From assembly GCA_964555285.1 (NCBI GenBank), contig CAZKRM010000057.1:1-15445 (forward strand): DNA of 15,445 bases, written 5' to 3'. Positions 7,296 through 13,887 of the stretch are shown piece by piece (position 1 is the first letter of the stretch; each line of letters opens with the position of its first letter). The notes beneath the pieces were generated by a model that worked only from the letters and a program-made list of their open reading frames with translations, did no database searches and had not been told where the DNA came from. The stretch is from JBBIQV01 sp964555285 (lineage in GTDB: Bacteria > Nitrospirota > Nitrospiria > Nitrospirales > Nitrospiraceae). A program made the translations under genes and the position numbers.

Positions 7296-7318
7296 CAGGC
7301 GAGATCGCCTGTCACTCG
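7289..7318 (+). other. Perfect inverted repeat overlapping the oxidase stop codon
   Basis: CGAGTGACAGGCGA (7289-7302) and TCGCCTGTCACTCG (7305-7318) are perfect complements separated by 2 bp. The TGA stop at 7293-7295 is inside the left arm. No T-run follows. It is likely an mRNA 3' stabiliser or a partial terminator between the oxidase and the Bfd gene. Confidence 0.75.
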
Positions 7319-7349
7319 CCAGTCGTGCCTCTGTCGATGGAGGAGCACC

Positions 7350-7529
7350 ATGGTCGTCTGTCTCTGTAAGGGCGTTCGGGAGGCCGAGCTTGAGGACATG
7401 GTCGTACGACATTCCGGCTCCCTGGAAGCCGTGAAACGTGCGATGGGTCTCGATGAATCCTGCTGTGGCCGGTGCGAGGCGCAGTTGGAAGAACTCATTG
7501 CGCAACTGTCGACAGGTCTGGTGGCATGA
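7350..7529 (+). CDS. bfd: Bfd-like [2Fe-2S] ferredoxin
   Basis: This 59-aa protein has the Bfd cluster pattern C4-x-C6 ... C39-x2-C42 (VCLCKGV and CCGRCEAQLEEL), with an extra C38. E. coli Bfd has C4, C6, C38 and C41 and is about the same length. Bfd reduces ferric iron stored in bacterioferritin so it can be released; other BFD-like domains serve as electron donors in assimilatory reductases. GGAGG lies 6 nt before the ATG. Its TGA overlaps the ATG of the next gene (ATGA). No bacterioferritin gene is in view, and no Fur-like box was seen directly upstream. Confidence 0.88.
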   Translation: MVVCLCKGVREAELEDMVVRHSGSLEAVKRAMGLDESCCGRCEAQLEELIAQLSTGLVA

Positions 7530-7747
7530 GCGCTAGCGGCAGTTCCACCGGCGATTGCGCACAAGAGATTCGCTGCGACTGCGGACAGCTCTTGGTGAAG
7601 GTGACGCCTGAAGGCGTGGAGCTGAAGTGCCGCCGGTGCAAGAGGATTCGTGTGCTGCGGTGGCCACCGCCTTCTCAGACAGAGTTTCGGAAGAAATCAC
7701 AATCGTCCCGTCCGTCGAGCGGATCTGGCAAAGGAGGGAAGCCATGA
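7526..7747 (+). CDS. Com-like zinc-finger protein, copy 2
   Basis: This 73-aa protein has cysteines C17, C19, C35 and C38 (IRCDCGQLLVKV ... VELKCRRCKRIRVL). Spacing is identical to copy 1 (999-1178), with the same C-x-C first knuckle. A basic, Ser/Gly/Pro-rich tail (about residues 47-73) suggests a disordered nucleic-acid-binding extension. The ATG overlaps the bfd stop and its own stop overlaps the next ATG, so three genes form a tightly coupled run. RNA or DNA binding is inferred from resemblance to phage Mu Com. Confidence 0.78.
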   Translation: MSASGSSTGDCAQEIRCDCGQLLVKVTPEGVELKCRRCKRIRVLRWPPPSQTEFRKKSQSSRPSSGSGKGGKP

Positions 7748-7863
7748 ACGAGAAGGGGCTGGTCCACCCGGTTATGACTCGGCGGCTTGAGGAAGGGGTT
7801 GGAAAGACCTCCACTGCTCTGGCGTCACCCTTGGGCCTTACAGATCATGTCGCCCAGTGGTAG
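7744..7863 (+). CDS. 39-aa hypothetical protein
   Basis: This short ORF has a near-perfect Shine-Dalgarno (AAAGGAGGG, 5-6 nt before ATG) and overlaps the preceding stop as ATGA. The sequence (MNEKGLVHPVMTRRLEEGVG...) has no Cys, signal or membrane helix and matches nothing I recognise. The translation signals, more than the sequence, support it. Confidence 0.5.
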   Translation: MNEKGLVHPVMTRRLEEGVGKTSTALASPLGLTDHVAQW

Positions 7864-7882
7864 ACACGGGGGCGCGTCCGTT

Positions 7883-7924
7883 GGATGGGACGGCTGTCTC
7901 CTCCTAGGCTGGGCCGTCCCGTTC
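7883..7924 (+). other. GC-rich hairpin ending the bfd/com cluster
   Basis: GGATGGGACGGC (7883-7894) pairs with GCCGTCCCGTTC (7913-7924) with two G-U wobbles; the inner eight pairs are perfect. It begins 19 nt after the 39-aa ORF. No T-run follows, so termination would be weak or factor-dependent. Confidence 0.5.
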
Positions 7925-7963
7925 CGCGGCGGGCTATGGATATTCAAGACATGAGGACGAGGA

Positions 7964-8146
7964 ATGACGACAACTTGTCAAAAGTGCGGCGGCCTGTTGG
8001 TGGCCGAACGTCCCTTGGATTTCTACAACCGTTCGGCCCGGTGGAAATGTATCAATTGCGGGTGGTCTCTCTTGGAGGGACAACAGCCAAACGCTCTTGT
8101 GGATCGGGCAACGAGAGACTGTTCGCGCAAGAACAGGTCTCACTGA
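7964..8146 (+). CDS. Small zinc-ribbon protein
   Basis: This 60-aa protein has C5-x2-C8 (CQKCGG) and C29-x2-C32 (WKCINCGW), a four-cysteine zinc ribbon distinct from the Com-like copies. AGGA lies 6 nt before the ATG. The peroxiredoxin-like gene starts 12 nt downstream, so the two are probably co-transcribed. A regulatory or RNA-binding role is possible; no specific family recognised. Confidence 0.65.
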   Translation: MTTTCQKCGGLLVAERPLDFYNRSARWKCINCGWSLLEGQQPNALVDRATRDCSRKNRSH

Positions 8147-8158
8147 TCGGAGGACGCC

Positions 8159-8713
8159 ATGCTTGAAATCGGCAAGCCATCGCCCAGTTTTCGGGTCCCG
8201 GCCTTGATCGAAGGCCGGCTCGTTTTCCTCGATTCGACACAGTTTGCAGGCCGGTGGACCGCGCTCTGTTTCCTTCCCTATGTAAGCATCGTGAAACCCG
8301 CTTTCCTGGACCGTCAGGCCGATCATCTTCATCGGATCGATACGACACTGTTGATCGTCAGCTCCGGCACCCGGCCGTTACATCGAGTGTGGATCGGCCA
8401 CCCCATACGGCTTCGCACGCCTCTTCTGTACGATCCCTTATGCCGCCTCCACCGGGCCTTCGGCGCTCCTCCGACACAAATTCCCGCGAGGTGTCAGACG
8501 TTCCTGATCGACCGAGACGGCATCCTCCGCTTTCATCTGATCCATGACTTCACGGACCGCGGGTTGGCCGCTTTGCATGAGATCGCAACAATGAGCCAAG
8601 CCCAGGACACAGTCGGTTCAGCGGTGAGCGGTCTCGAAGCAGACGCAAGACCGGCGACCTTGAACGCCGAGCCTCATCTCGTTTCGTTACAACCGTCGAG
8701 CACTGAAGGTTAA
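8159..8713 (+). CDS. Peroxiredoxin-fold (AhpC/TSA-like) protein lacking the peroxidatic cysteine
   Basis: This 184-aa protein follows an AhpC-like layout: IGKPSPSFRVPAL, FAGRWTALCFLP, LLIVSSGTRPLHRVW, LLYDPLCRLHRAFG and CQTFLIDRDGILRF. Where AhpC has GRWSVFFFYPxDFTFVCP, this protein reads GRWTALCFLPYVSIVKP, so lysine (K46) stands at the peroxidatic cysteine. C37, C95 and C112 remain but are not at catalytic places. The last 35 residues are extra and hydrophilic. It is thus unlikely to be a normal peroxidase and may be a binding, sensing or chaperone derivative. GGAGGA precedes the ATG by 4-5 nt. No signal peptide, so cytoplasmic. Confidence 0.7.
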   Translation: MLEIGKPSPSFRVPALIEGRLVFLDSTQFAGRWTALCFLPYVSIVKPAFLDRQADHLHRIDTTLLIVSSGTRPLHRVWIGHPIRLRTPLLYDPLCRLHRAFGAPPTQIPARCQTFLIDRDGILRFHLIHDFTDRGLAALHEIATMSQAQDTVGSAVSGLEADARPATLNAEPHLVSLQPSSTEG

Positions 8714-8747
8714 AGCACAGAATCACCAACACCAAGGAGACACCATC

Positions 8748-8966
8748 ATGGAGAAACTTATTCATGGCAATGGGCAAGCGGGGCTGAACGTGTGCGGCTG
8801 CGGCAGACTGCACTTCACCTATGGACCGATCACGCTGCATTTCGAGCGCGAGGAGTTTCAGACATTTGCCGAGGTCGTAGGCCGGTTGGCCGCTCAATTC
8901 CCATACGCCGAAGACCATTCTGATCCGGCAACCATGTCTCCCAGGACCGACACATTCTGTCATTGA
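8748..8966 (+). CDS. Small Cys/His protein of unknown function
   Basis: This 72-aa protein has a C16-x-C18-x3-H22 motif (VCGCGRLH), then strand-like YGPITLHFEREEF and an amphipathic helix (TFAEVVGRLAAQF), suggesting a compact metal-binding domain. Another Cys and His end the protein (TFCH). AAGGAG lies 9 nt before the ATG. It follows the peroxiredoxin-like gene by 34 nt. I do not recognise a named family. Confidence 0.65.
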   Translation: MEKLIHGNGQAGLNVCGCGRLHFTYGPITLHFEREEFQTFAEVVGRLAAQFPYAEDHSDPATMSPRTDTFCH

Positions 8967-9019
8967 GAGCTGCCGCCCGCGCTCAGCGATACACCGTTGA
9001 GAAAGGAGTACCCTTGAAG

Positions 9020-9199
9020 ATGCGCGACTGTCCTCGTTGCAAACAGCACAGCCTCTTCCCGAACGGGGCCTTCTGGGCCTGCGGGATGTGCCGGTACGCG
9101 ATCACTCAGACGGCCCTGTTAGCGGACGAGGCCGGCGACGGGACCGGGGAACGATATCGCTCGGCCGGCCGTCAAGCTGGGAACGGTACCGCCCCATAG
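9020..9199 (+). CDS. Small zinc-ribbon protein
   Basis: This 59-aa protein has C4-x2-C7 (RDCPRCKQ) and C21-x2-C24 (WACGMCRYA), a zinc-ribbon or rubredoxin-like knuckle pair of about 27 residues with a hydrophilic tail. AAAGGAG at 9002-9008 is 11 nt before this ATG and 5 nt before an in-frame TTG at 9014, so the true start may be the TTG (two extra residues). Function unknown. Confidence 0.6.
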   Translation: MRDCPRCKQHSLFPNGAFWACGMCRYAITQTALLADEAGDGTGERYRSAGRQAGNGTAP

Positions 9200-9222
9200 G
9201 TCGAGACCCCGAAAGGGCGCTC

Positions 9223-9390
9223 ATGCTCAATCGTCGCCGGCACTGCCTTCGGGAAGAACCGGGCGTGCTCATCAGTCTGGTCGTGTCGATCGGGATGGTC
9301 CTTCTGACCGTCCTCGGCTGGTGGCTGTGGAACACCTTCCCGGGTCTCATGGGAGCGGTCATGTCCGTGAGTTCCGTTGAGATACCGTAG
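9223..9390 (+). CDS. Small single-pass membrane protein
   Basis: This 55-aa protein has a basic N-terminus (MLNRRRHCLREE) and one membrane helix (about residues 15-38, VLISLVVSIGMVLLTVLGWWLW). GAAAGGG precedes the ATG by 5 nt, and it begins 23 nt after the zinc-ribbon gene. It could be a small regulatory subunit of a membrane complex; nothing specific is recognisable. Confidence 0.5.
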   Translation: MLNRRRHCLREEPGVLISLVVSIGMVLLTVLGWWLWNTFPGLMGAVMSVSSVEIP

Positions 9391-9405
9391 AAAAGGAGAG
9401 ATGCG

Positions 9406-9561
9406 TTGAAACAGGTCACAAGGTGGCTCGAAACGGTTGTCTCACATTGTGTGGTGTGGTGTGTTTGTTTGGGTGTATCTGGTTGTCGCGCGACGAGCGA
9501 TCTAATGGGCCACTCACGCGAAAGGGAGCCTTTGCCATGGATCAGCATCCAACCTTGTTGA
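9406..9561 (+). CDS. Possible 51-aa lipoprotein with TTG start
   Basis: AAAAGGAG (9391-9398) is followed by ATG CGT TGA (a two-codon ORF) and, 7 nt after GGAG, by TTG at 9406. That TTG opens a frame encoding (M)KQVTRWLETVVS, a hydrophobic Cys-rich stretch and the lipobox VSGC, then a short hydrophilic tail. The stop overlaps the ZIP gene by 25 bp, so translation could be coupled. The G/T-rich composition of 9435-9480 differs from neighbouring genes. Without homologues this remains tentative. Confidence 0.3.
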   Translation: MKQVTRWLETVVSHCVVWCVCLGVSGCRATSDLMGHSREREPLPWISIQPC

Positions 9562-10307
9562 CATTGCTTGGATTGGGAAGCGTCGCCGGCCTCCTGCCTG
9601 TCTACCTCGGCATCGCCGTGGCGCTCCTCGCCGTGAAGGTGCTGGATCGGGCCTGGGAGCGATTCCTGATCGGCCTCTCCGCAGGGATTCTGGTCTACCT
9701 CTTTTTTGACGTCATGCACGAGGCGGTGGAACTCACGGGCGCGCGCGACATCCTCTCATGGACCATCTTGCTGGGCAGCCTGTTCGTGAGCTTCGTCGGT
9801 CTGGCGGCCATCGAAGAGCACGGACAGCGGAAGCATGGACCGTCCATGGACCCGCTGTTCCTGCCCTATATGATCGCATTGGGGATGGGCCTTCACAATT
9901 TGGGGGAGGGATTGGCCATCGGTGCCAGCTACGGGCAAGGCAATTGGGTTCTCAGCGGCCTGCTCATCGGAGGGTTTGCATTGCACAACGGAACGGAGGG
10001 GTTCGGAATCCTAGGGCCGGTCGGTCGGACGCCGGTCCGCCTGCAAGACATAGCCCTGTTGGGGTTGCTCGCAGGCGGGCCGACCTGCCTGGGCACGGTG
10101 ATCAGCGGGTACGGCGTCTCGCCATACCTCTCGATCACTTTTTACACCCTGGCGGCCGGCTCCCTGCTATACGTCCTCGTCTCGCTGATTGCGCTCTCAG
10201 ACACAACAGGGCGCCGGCTGCACACCGCGATGGGTATCTTTGTAGGGATCGGGCTCATGTATACCACCGGCATGGTGCTGACCCTGCTTATCGGCGCGCG
10301 GACTTAA
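9537..10307 (+). CDS. ZIP-family metal transporter
   Basis: This 256-aa membrane protein has about eight helices and both ZIP signature motifs: H120-N-x2-E124-G (GLHNLGEGLAIG) and H150-N-x2-E154-G (ALHNGTEGFGI). D58/H61 (FFDVMHE) in an earlier helix and GPTCLGT after the second motif also fit. ZIP proteins import Zn, Fe or Mn down the gradient into the cytoplasm. The start at 9537 has AAAGGGAG 8 nt upstream; the longer frame from 9423 would add a Cys-rich leader without a clear ribosome site. Specificity cannot be read from sequence; iron or zinc suits the neighbourhood. Confidence 0.88.
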   Translation: MDQHPTLLTLLGLGSVAGLLPVYLGIAVALLAVKVLDRAWERFLIGLSAGILVYLFFDVMHEAVELTGARDILSWTILLGSLFVSFVGLAAIEEHGQRKHGPSMDPLFLPYMIALGMGLHNLGEGLAIGASYGQGNWVLSGLLIGGFALHNGTEGFGILGPVGRTPVRLQDIALLGLLAGGPTCLGTVISGYGVSPYLSITFYTLAAGSLLYVLVSLIALSDTTGRRLHTAMGIFVGIGLMYTTGMVLTLLIGART

Positions 10308-10378
10308 CAAGAATCGCCACGCCGAAGGCCCCGCTTCTTTGATTTCTTTCTCGCCACGACAGAGAGCGAAAAGGCATC

Positions 10379-10411
10379 GCCGGCTTGCGATCGAGCCGAC
10401 CGCTTGCCGGC
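10379..10411 (+). other. Symmetric inverted repeat downstream of the ZIP gene
   Basis: GCCGGC-TT-GCG, an 11-nt loop, then CGC-TT-GCCGGC. The two stems are separated by a symmetric TT/TT internal loop. It lies 72 nt after the ZIP stop without a T-run; it may be a transcript-end structure. Confidence 0.4.
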
Positions 10412-10553
10412 ATTCCAGGCCTACGCTCGACCGCTGGCGCTGGGCAGAGCTGAACCAGATTCTCAGGAGTCCGCCGCAACACAGATAATTCCAAGCGTCT
10501 TACTTTCAGACAGCCTTATGACCTAAATCAGGACGATGGCGCGCTGTAATTAT

Positions 10554-10582
10554 TTGATATCGCTTCTCAATATCAGCATAAT
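10554..10582 (+). promoter_or_regulatory. Candidate sigma-70 promoter of the two-component operon
   Basis: TTGATA (10554-10559), 17-bp spacer, CATAAT (10577-10582): five of six matches in each hexamer at ideal spacing. It would supply basal transcription of the kinase and regulator with a leader of about 85 nt. Confidence 0.5.
10555..10575 (+). promoter_or_regulatory. Palindrome, candidate enhancer site for the NtrC-type regulator
   Basis: TGATAT, 9 bp, ATATCA. It is centred about 79 bp before the predicted sigma-54 transcript start, the usual distance for an activator site. It overlaps the candidate sigma-70 promoter, so regulator binding could switch promoters. Confidence 0.4.
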
Positions 10583-10617
10583 CAACGGCATCGGTCCCCT
10601 GCTTTCCCGTTACTCGC

Positions 10618-10633
10618 TGGCACAGAATCTGCT
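10618..10633 (+). promoter_or_regulatory. Sigma-54 (-24/-12) promoter
   Basis: TGGCACAGAATCTGCT matches the consensus TGGCACR-N4-TTGCW at every fixed position but one (C for the first T of TTGC), with correct GG-to-GC spacing. The predicted start near 10644 leaves a leader of about 32 nt before the kinase start codon. The operon encodes a sigma-54 activator, which supports the call. Confidence 0.65.
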
Positions 10634-10675
10634 GAGATCGAACATGGCTTGGTTTTGTCACCGAGAGGACTTTGC

Positions 10676-12331
10676 TTGAAGACGACACAGGAATCCGCAT
10701 CGGGCCTTGCAGGGCTCGCCCATCAGCCATTCAGCACCCTTGTCGTCACAAGGGCTGATCAACCGGACCCACTCCACTCCAAGCGGTCCCTGAAGCGGCG
10801 AATTCAAGCGCTTGGTGTCTTGGTGGGGGCCACGCTTGTCTTGGTGGCGCTCTTAGGCTTTCAACTTTTTCAGATGACCGAGTCGGCCCGCATGTCGGAC
10901 GCCACAACTCAACTGAATGTGGCGCTGGAACGGCTCATCCGCCAATACGAGACAGCAGAGAGCCCTTCCTCACTTGAGAATATCGGCACTCGACCGCTGA
11001 TTGAGAACGATCAAGCACTTGCCGTGATGACCCAGGAGAATCTGGCAGATATCCCTGGGGTGGAAGGAGGCTTCTACTCGCATGCGCAGAGCCGGCTTCT
11101 TGGGTACGCCTTCCCCACTTACCTCGGCTCCGGCCCGAAGACCGACATCCCGGAGGCGGAGCGACCGACCATTTCGCGGTTGGTCAGCCAGACAATCGTG
11201 ACGAAGGCGCCGGCACACGAGCAGGTCGAACGTGGTTTCGACGCGATCTTGTTTAGCGCGGCCCCTTTGTTCCGTGATGACCAAGCCATTGGAGCAACCT
11301 GGCTGATGCATCGACTTCCCGGCATCCGCAATCCTCAATGGCAATACCACAATGTGAGTCTGATTGCGCTCCTGGTGATGGCCGGCCTCGTAGCAGGAGG
11401 CGCCTGGTTGATCGCATGCCGGCTGGATCGAGCAATCGCGCACACGGTCGACGGCATTCGGACTCTTCATGAAACAGCATCGCTGCCGATCCCCGCAACC
11501 GGCTATGCCGAGTTCGATCGCGTGGTCCATGCGATCAATCATTTGGCCAAAACCGTCCATTTGCAGCAGACACGCCGCGAACAGCTTGAGCGCCAGCTAC
11601 ACCAGGCCGACCGCCTCGCCATTCTCGGCCGTCTCGTCGCAGGCGTCGCACATGAAGTGCGCAACCCGTTATCCTCCATACGACTGAAGCTACAACTTGC
11701 TCGACGAGGGACACTTGAACTCGGCAAACTCATCGGAGCGTTCGACATCGTGGAACAAGAGATCTCCCGGCTCGATCGACTCGTCGCGCGGCTTCTCTCC
11801 GTTGCGAGACCCGCCGCATCCGGCTGCCAGCCCACGGACCTGAACCAGTTTATCGGCAATCGACTCCTCCATTGGAACGCACGCGCATCCGAGATCGGCG
11901 TCAGCGTGGACTACGCCGAACCTCGAGGCGATGCCTCCGTCGTATCCGTTGATCGAGATCGTCTCGGCCAGATCCTCGACAACCTGGTGACCAATGCCTT
12001 CGATGCTTTAACCGAAACGGGGGGAACCATACAGGTTTCGCTGGTTCGAAACGAGCACGGTTCGTTCAGTCTGACGGTGAGCGATTCAGGACCAGGGATT
12101 TCTCCAGAGGCCAGACCGCATCTCTTCGAGCCGTTTTTTACTACCAAACCACAAGGGACCGGACTTGGGCTCTTTCTCTCTGCCGAGATGGCCCGTGCCT
12201 CAGGCGGAACACTGACTTACGTTGACTCACCGCACGGGGGAACCTGTTTCGAACTCGCGCTTCCCTGCCGCCCGGTCGAAGATGCCGCGGGTACAGTCGA
12301 AGAACTATTAATGACACAGAAGGATGCATGA
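10676..12331 (+). CDS. Membrane sensor histidine kinase (NtrB-class)
   Basis: This 551-aa kinase has TM1 (about 44-67), a 160-residue periplasmic sensor, TM2 (about 227-247), a HAMP-like linker, then HisKA with H326 in HEVRNPLSSI. The ATPase domain shows DNLVTNAFDAL (N box), DSGPGI (G1), FEPFFTTK (F) and GTGLGLFLS (G2). It should sense an envelope signal and phosphorylate the regulator encoded next. The TTG at 10676 is chosen because AGAGG lies 7 nt upstream and the first in-frame ATG (10874) would remove TM1. The 3' end overlaps the regulator ATG by 8 bp. The sensor region contains no motif I can tie to a ligand. Confidence 0.92.
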   Translation: MKTTQESASGLAGLAHQPFSTLVVTRADQPDPLHSKRSLKRRIQALGVLVGATLVLVALLGFQLFQMTESARMSDATTQLNVALERLIRQYETAESPSSLENIGTRPLIENDQALAVMTQENLADIPGVEGGFYSHAQSRLLGYAFPTYLGSGPKTDIPEAERPTISRLVSQTIVTKAPAHEQVERGFDAILFSAAPLFRDDQAIGATWLMHRLPGIRNPQWQYHNVSLIALLVMAGLVAGGAWLIACRLDRAIAHTVDGIRTLHETASLPIPATGYAEFDRVVHAINHLAKTVHLQQTRREQLERQLHQADRLAILGRLVAGVAHEVRNPLSSIRLKLQLARRGTLELGKLIGAFDIVEQEISRLDRLVARLLSVARPAASGCQPTDLNQFIGNRLLHWNARASEIGVSVDYAEPRGDASVVSVDRDRLGQILDNLVTNAFDALTETGGTIQVSLVRNEHGSFSLTVSDSGPGISPEARPHLFEPFFTTKPQGTGLGLFLSAEMARASGGTLTYVDSPHGGTCFELALPCRPVEDAAGTVEELLMTQKDA

Positions 12332-13781
12332 TGCGATCACAGAATCTCTTCATCGTGTCGGCATGGCCGGCGTCATGCTGAACCCGCAACCGACTGTGAT
12401 GGTCGTAGATGACGAACGGCACCTGCGCGAGAGCCTGGCCGAGCTGTTTACGTCCGGCGGATATCGGGTGATCGAAGCGGGTGACGGTGTGGAGGCGATC
12501 GAGCGGCTCCAAAGCGGCGGGGACTACCCGGACGTGATCTTGATGGATCTCAAGATGCCCCGTGCGGATGGGATGGCCACCTTGCACGCACTTGCGGCGA
12601 GGGACGACACCAAGCGAATCCCCGTCGTGATTATCACGGCATTCGGCGGCAGCGAGCAGACAATCCAGGCGATGAAGGCGGGGGCGTACGATTACATCAC
12701 AAAGCCCTTTGATGCCGACGAGGTGCTCACAATGGTTCATCGCGCGGTGGACATGCATCGTCTCAGTGTGGAAGTCGAGTTGCTTCGCTCCGGCGGCGAA
12801 TCCCCTCGCGCGCCGGGCGTCGATCTCATCGGCAATCATCCCAAGATGCGCGAACTGTTCAAGCTGATCGGAAAGGTCTCGCCGTCCGAAGCCACCGTCT
12901 TACTGACCGGAGAGTCCGGCACGGGGAAGGAATTGGTCGCGCAAGCGATCCATCGTCACAGCCCCAGAGGAACCGGTCCGCTCGTCTCCGTCAACTGTGC
13001 GGCGATTCCTGAAGGGTTGCTCGAAAGCGAGCTGTTCGGCCACGAGCGAGGGGCGTTCACGGGAGCGGTCCAAGCAAAACCCGGTCGTCTGGAGTCGGCG
13101 GAAGGAGGCACCTTGTTCCTGGACGAAATCGGGGAGGTCCCGCTCAGTCTGCAAGGCAAACTCTTGCGCGTTCTTCAAGAACGCACCTTCGACCGCCTCG
13201 GCGGACAGGCTCCTCGGCGCGTCGATTTCCGATTGGTCGCGGCAACGAACCAATCTCTCCGTCGGCTCGTCGCCGACGGTCGCTTCAGAGAGGACCTCTA
13301 TTATCGTCTGCACGTCGTGGCCATCGAGGTGCCTCCGCTACGAGCGCGACGCAGCGATATTCCGGACTTGGCTGAACATTTCCTGAATCGCTATCGACCG
13401 GATGGAGTGGAAAAGCCGGTCGGGTTCAGCGAAGAGGCGATGCACGCACTCCTGCTTCACGATTATCCCGGCAATGTGCGGGAGCTGGAACATCTGATCC
13501 AACGGGCCATCGTCGTGTCGCAGGGTCCTCTCATCACGCTCGAGGATTTGCCCGGATTGAACAATGGATGCGGCGGATCGGGAACCGACCCTCGCTTGAG
13601 GGAATTGTTGGAACTGCCGCTGGAAGAAGCCGTGCAGTCGCTCGAACGGATGCTCATCAAACGCGCGTTGACGCAGAGCCAGGGGAACAAGGCCGAGGCT
13701 GCGAGGGTGCTCGGGATTCACCGGACGGCTCTGTATACCAAGCTCAAGAACCTCGGCATGGAAGAGGTGGCCATGTCGTAA
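12324..13781 (+). CDS. NtrC-family sigma-54-dependent response regulator
   Basis: This 485-aa protein has a receiver domain (D29, D30, phospho-acceptor D75 in LMDLKMP, T105, K127), an AAA+ domain with Walker A GESGTGKE (196-203), the sigma-54 contact loop GAFTGA (243-248), Walker B GGTLFLDEIGE (261-271) and arginine-finger region REDLYYRL. It ends with a Fis-type helix-turn-helix (NKAEAARVLGIHRTALYTKLK). Phosphorylation by the upstream kinase should drive oligomerisation and open sigma-54 promoters. ATG 12324 overlaps the kinase stop; ATGs at 12363 and 12375 are also possible as the receiver starts at about residue 23. The sigma-54 promoter at 10618 suggests it activates its own operon; other targets are not visible here. 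Confidence 0.95.
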   Translation: MHDAITESLHRVGMAGVMLNPQPTVMVVDDERHLRESLAELFTSGGYRVIEAGDGVEAIERLQSGGDYPDVILMDLKMPRADGMATLHALAARDDTKRIPVVIITAFGGSEQTIQAMKAGAYDYITKPFDADEVLTMVHRAVDMHRLSVEVELLRSGGESPRAPGVDLIGNHPKMRELFKLIGKVSPSEATVLLTGESGTGKELVAQAIHRHSPRGTGPLVSVNCAAIPEGLLESELFGHERGAFTGAVQAKPGRLESAEGGTLFLDEIGEVPLSLQGKLLRVLQERTFDRLGGQAPRRVDFRLVAATNQSLRRLVADGRFREDLYYRLHVVAIEVPPLRARRSDIPDLAEHFLNRYRPDGVEKPVGFSEEAMHALLLHDYPGNVRELEHLIQRAIVVSQGPLITLEDLPGLNNGCGGSGTDPRLRELLELPLEEAVQSLERMLIKRALTQSQGNKAEAARVLGIHRTALYTKLKNLGMEEVAMS

Positions 13782-13836
13782 GGAACCGGCTGGAACACAC
13801 CCACTTTGATATTCGGCCAGAGGGTCGTGAACCCGG

Positions 13837-13872
13837 AGCCCAAGAAGCGCAGGTGTTTCTTGGGTTTTGTTG
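13837..13872 (+). terminator. Intrinsic terminator after the response regulator
   Basis: CCCAAGAAG (13839-13847) pairs with TTTCTTGGG (13856-13864), with an 8-nt loop, one wobble and TTTTGTT following. It separates the two-component operon from the com/tonB group. Confidence 0.8.
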
Positions 13873-13887
13873 TGTTGAGGCGATGAA

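Larger units (their letters stand above)
10308..10675 (+). promoter_or_regulatory. 368-bp non-coding region before the two-component system
   Basis: No credible gene is seen on either strand (a minus-strand 68-codon frame at 10288-10494 lacks support). The first part holds an inverted repeat at 10379-10411; the second part (10550-10640) is more AT-rich and holds the regulatory sites listed separately. Confidence 0.7.

Noticed and set aside
9102..9719. Minus-strand 205-codon frame
   Set aside because: It runs antisense to several plus-strand genes including the ZIP motifs and has no recognisable domain.
13782..13836. TGATAT at 13807 as a second copy of the palindrome at 10555
   Set aside because: Only one half-site is present and no ATATCA lies at the matching distance.
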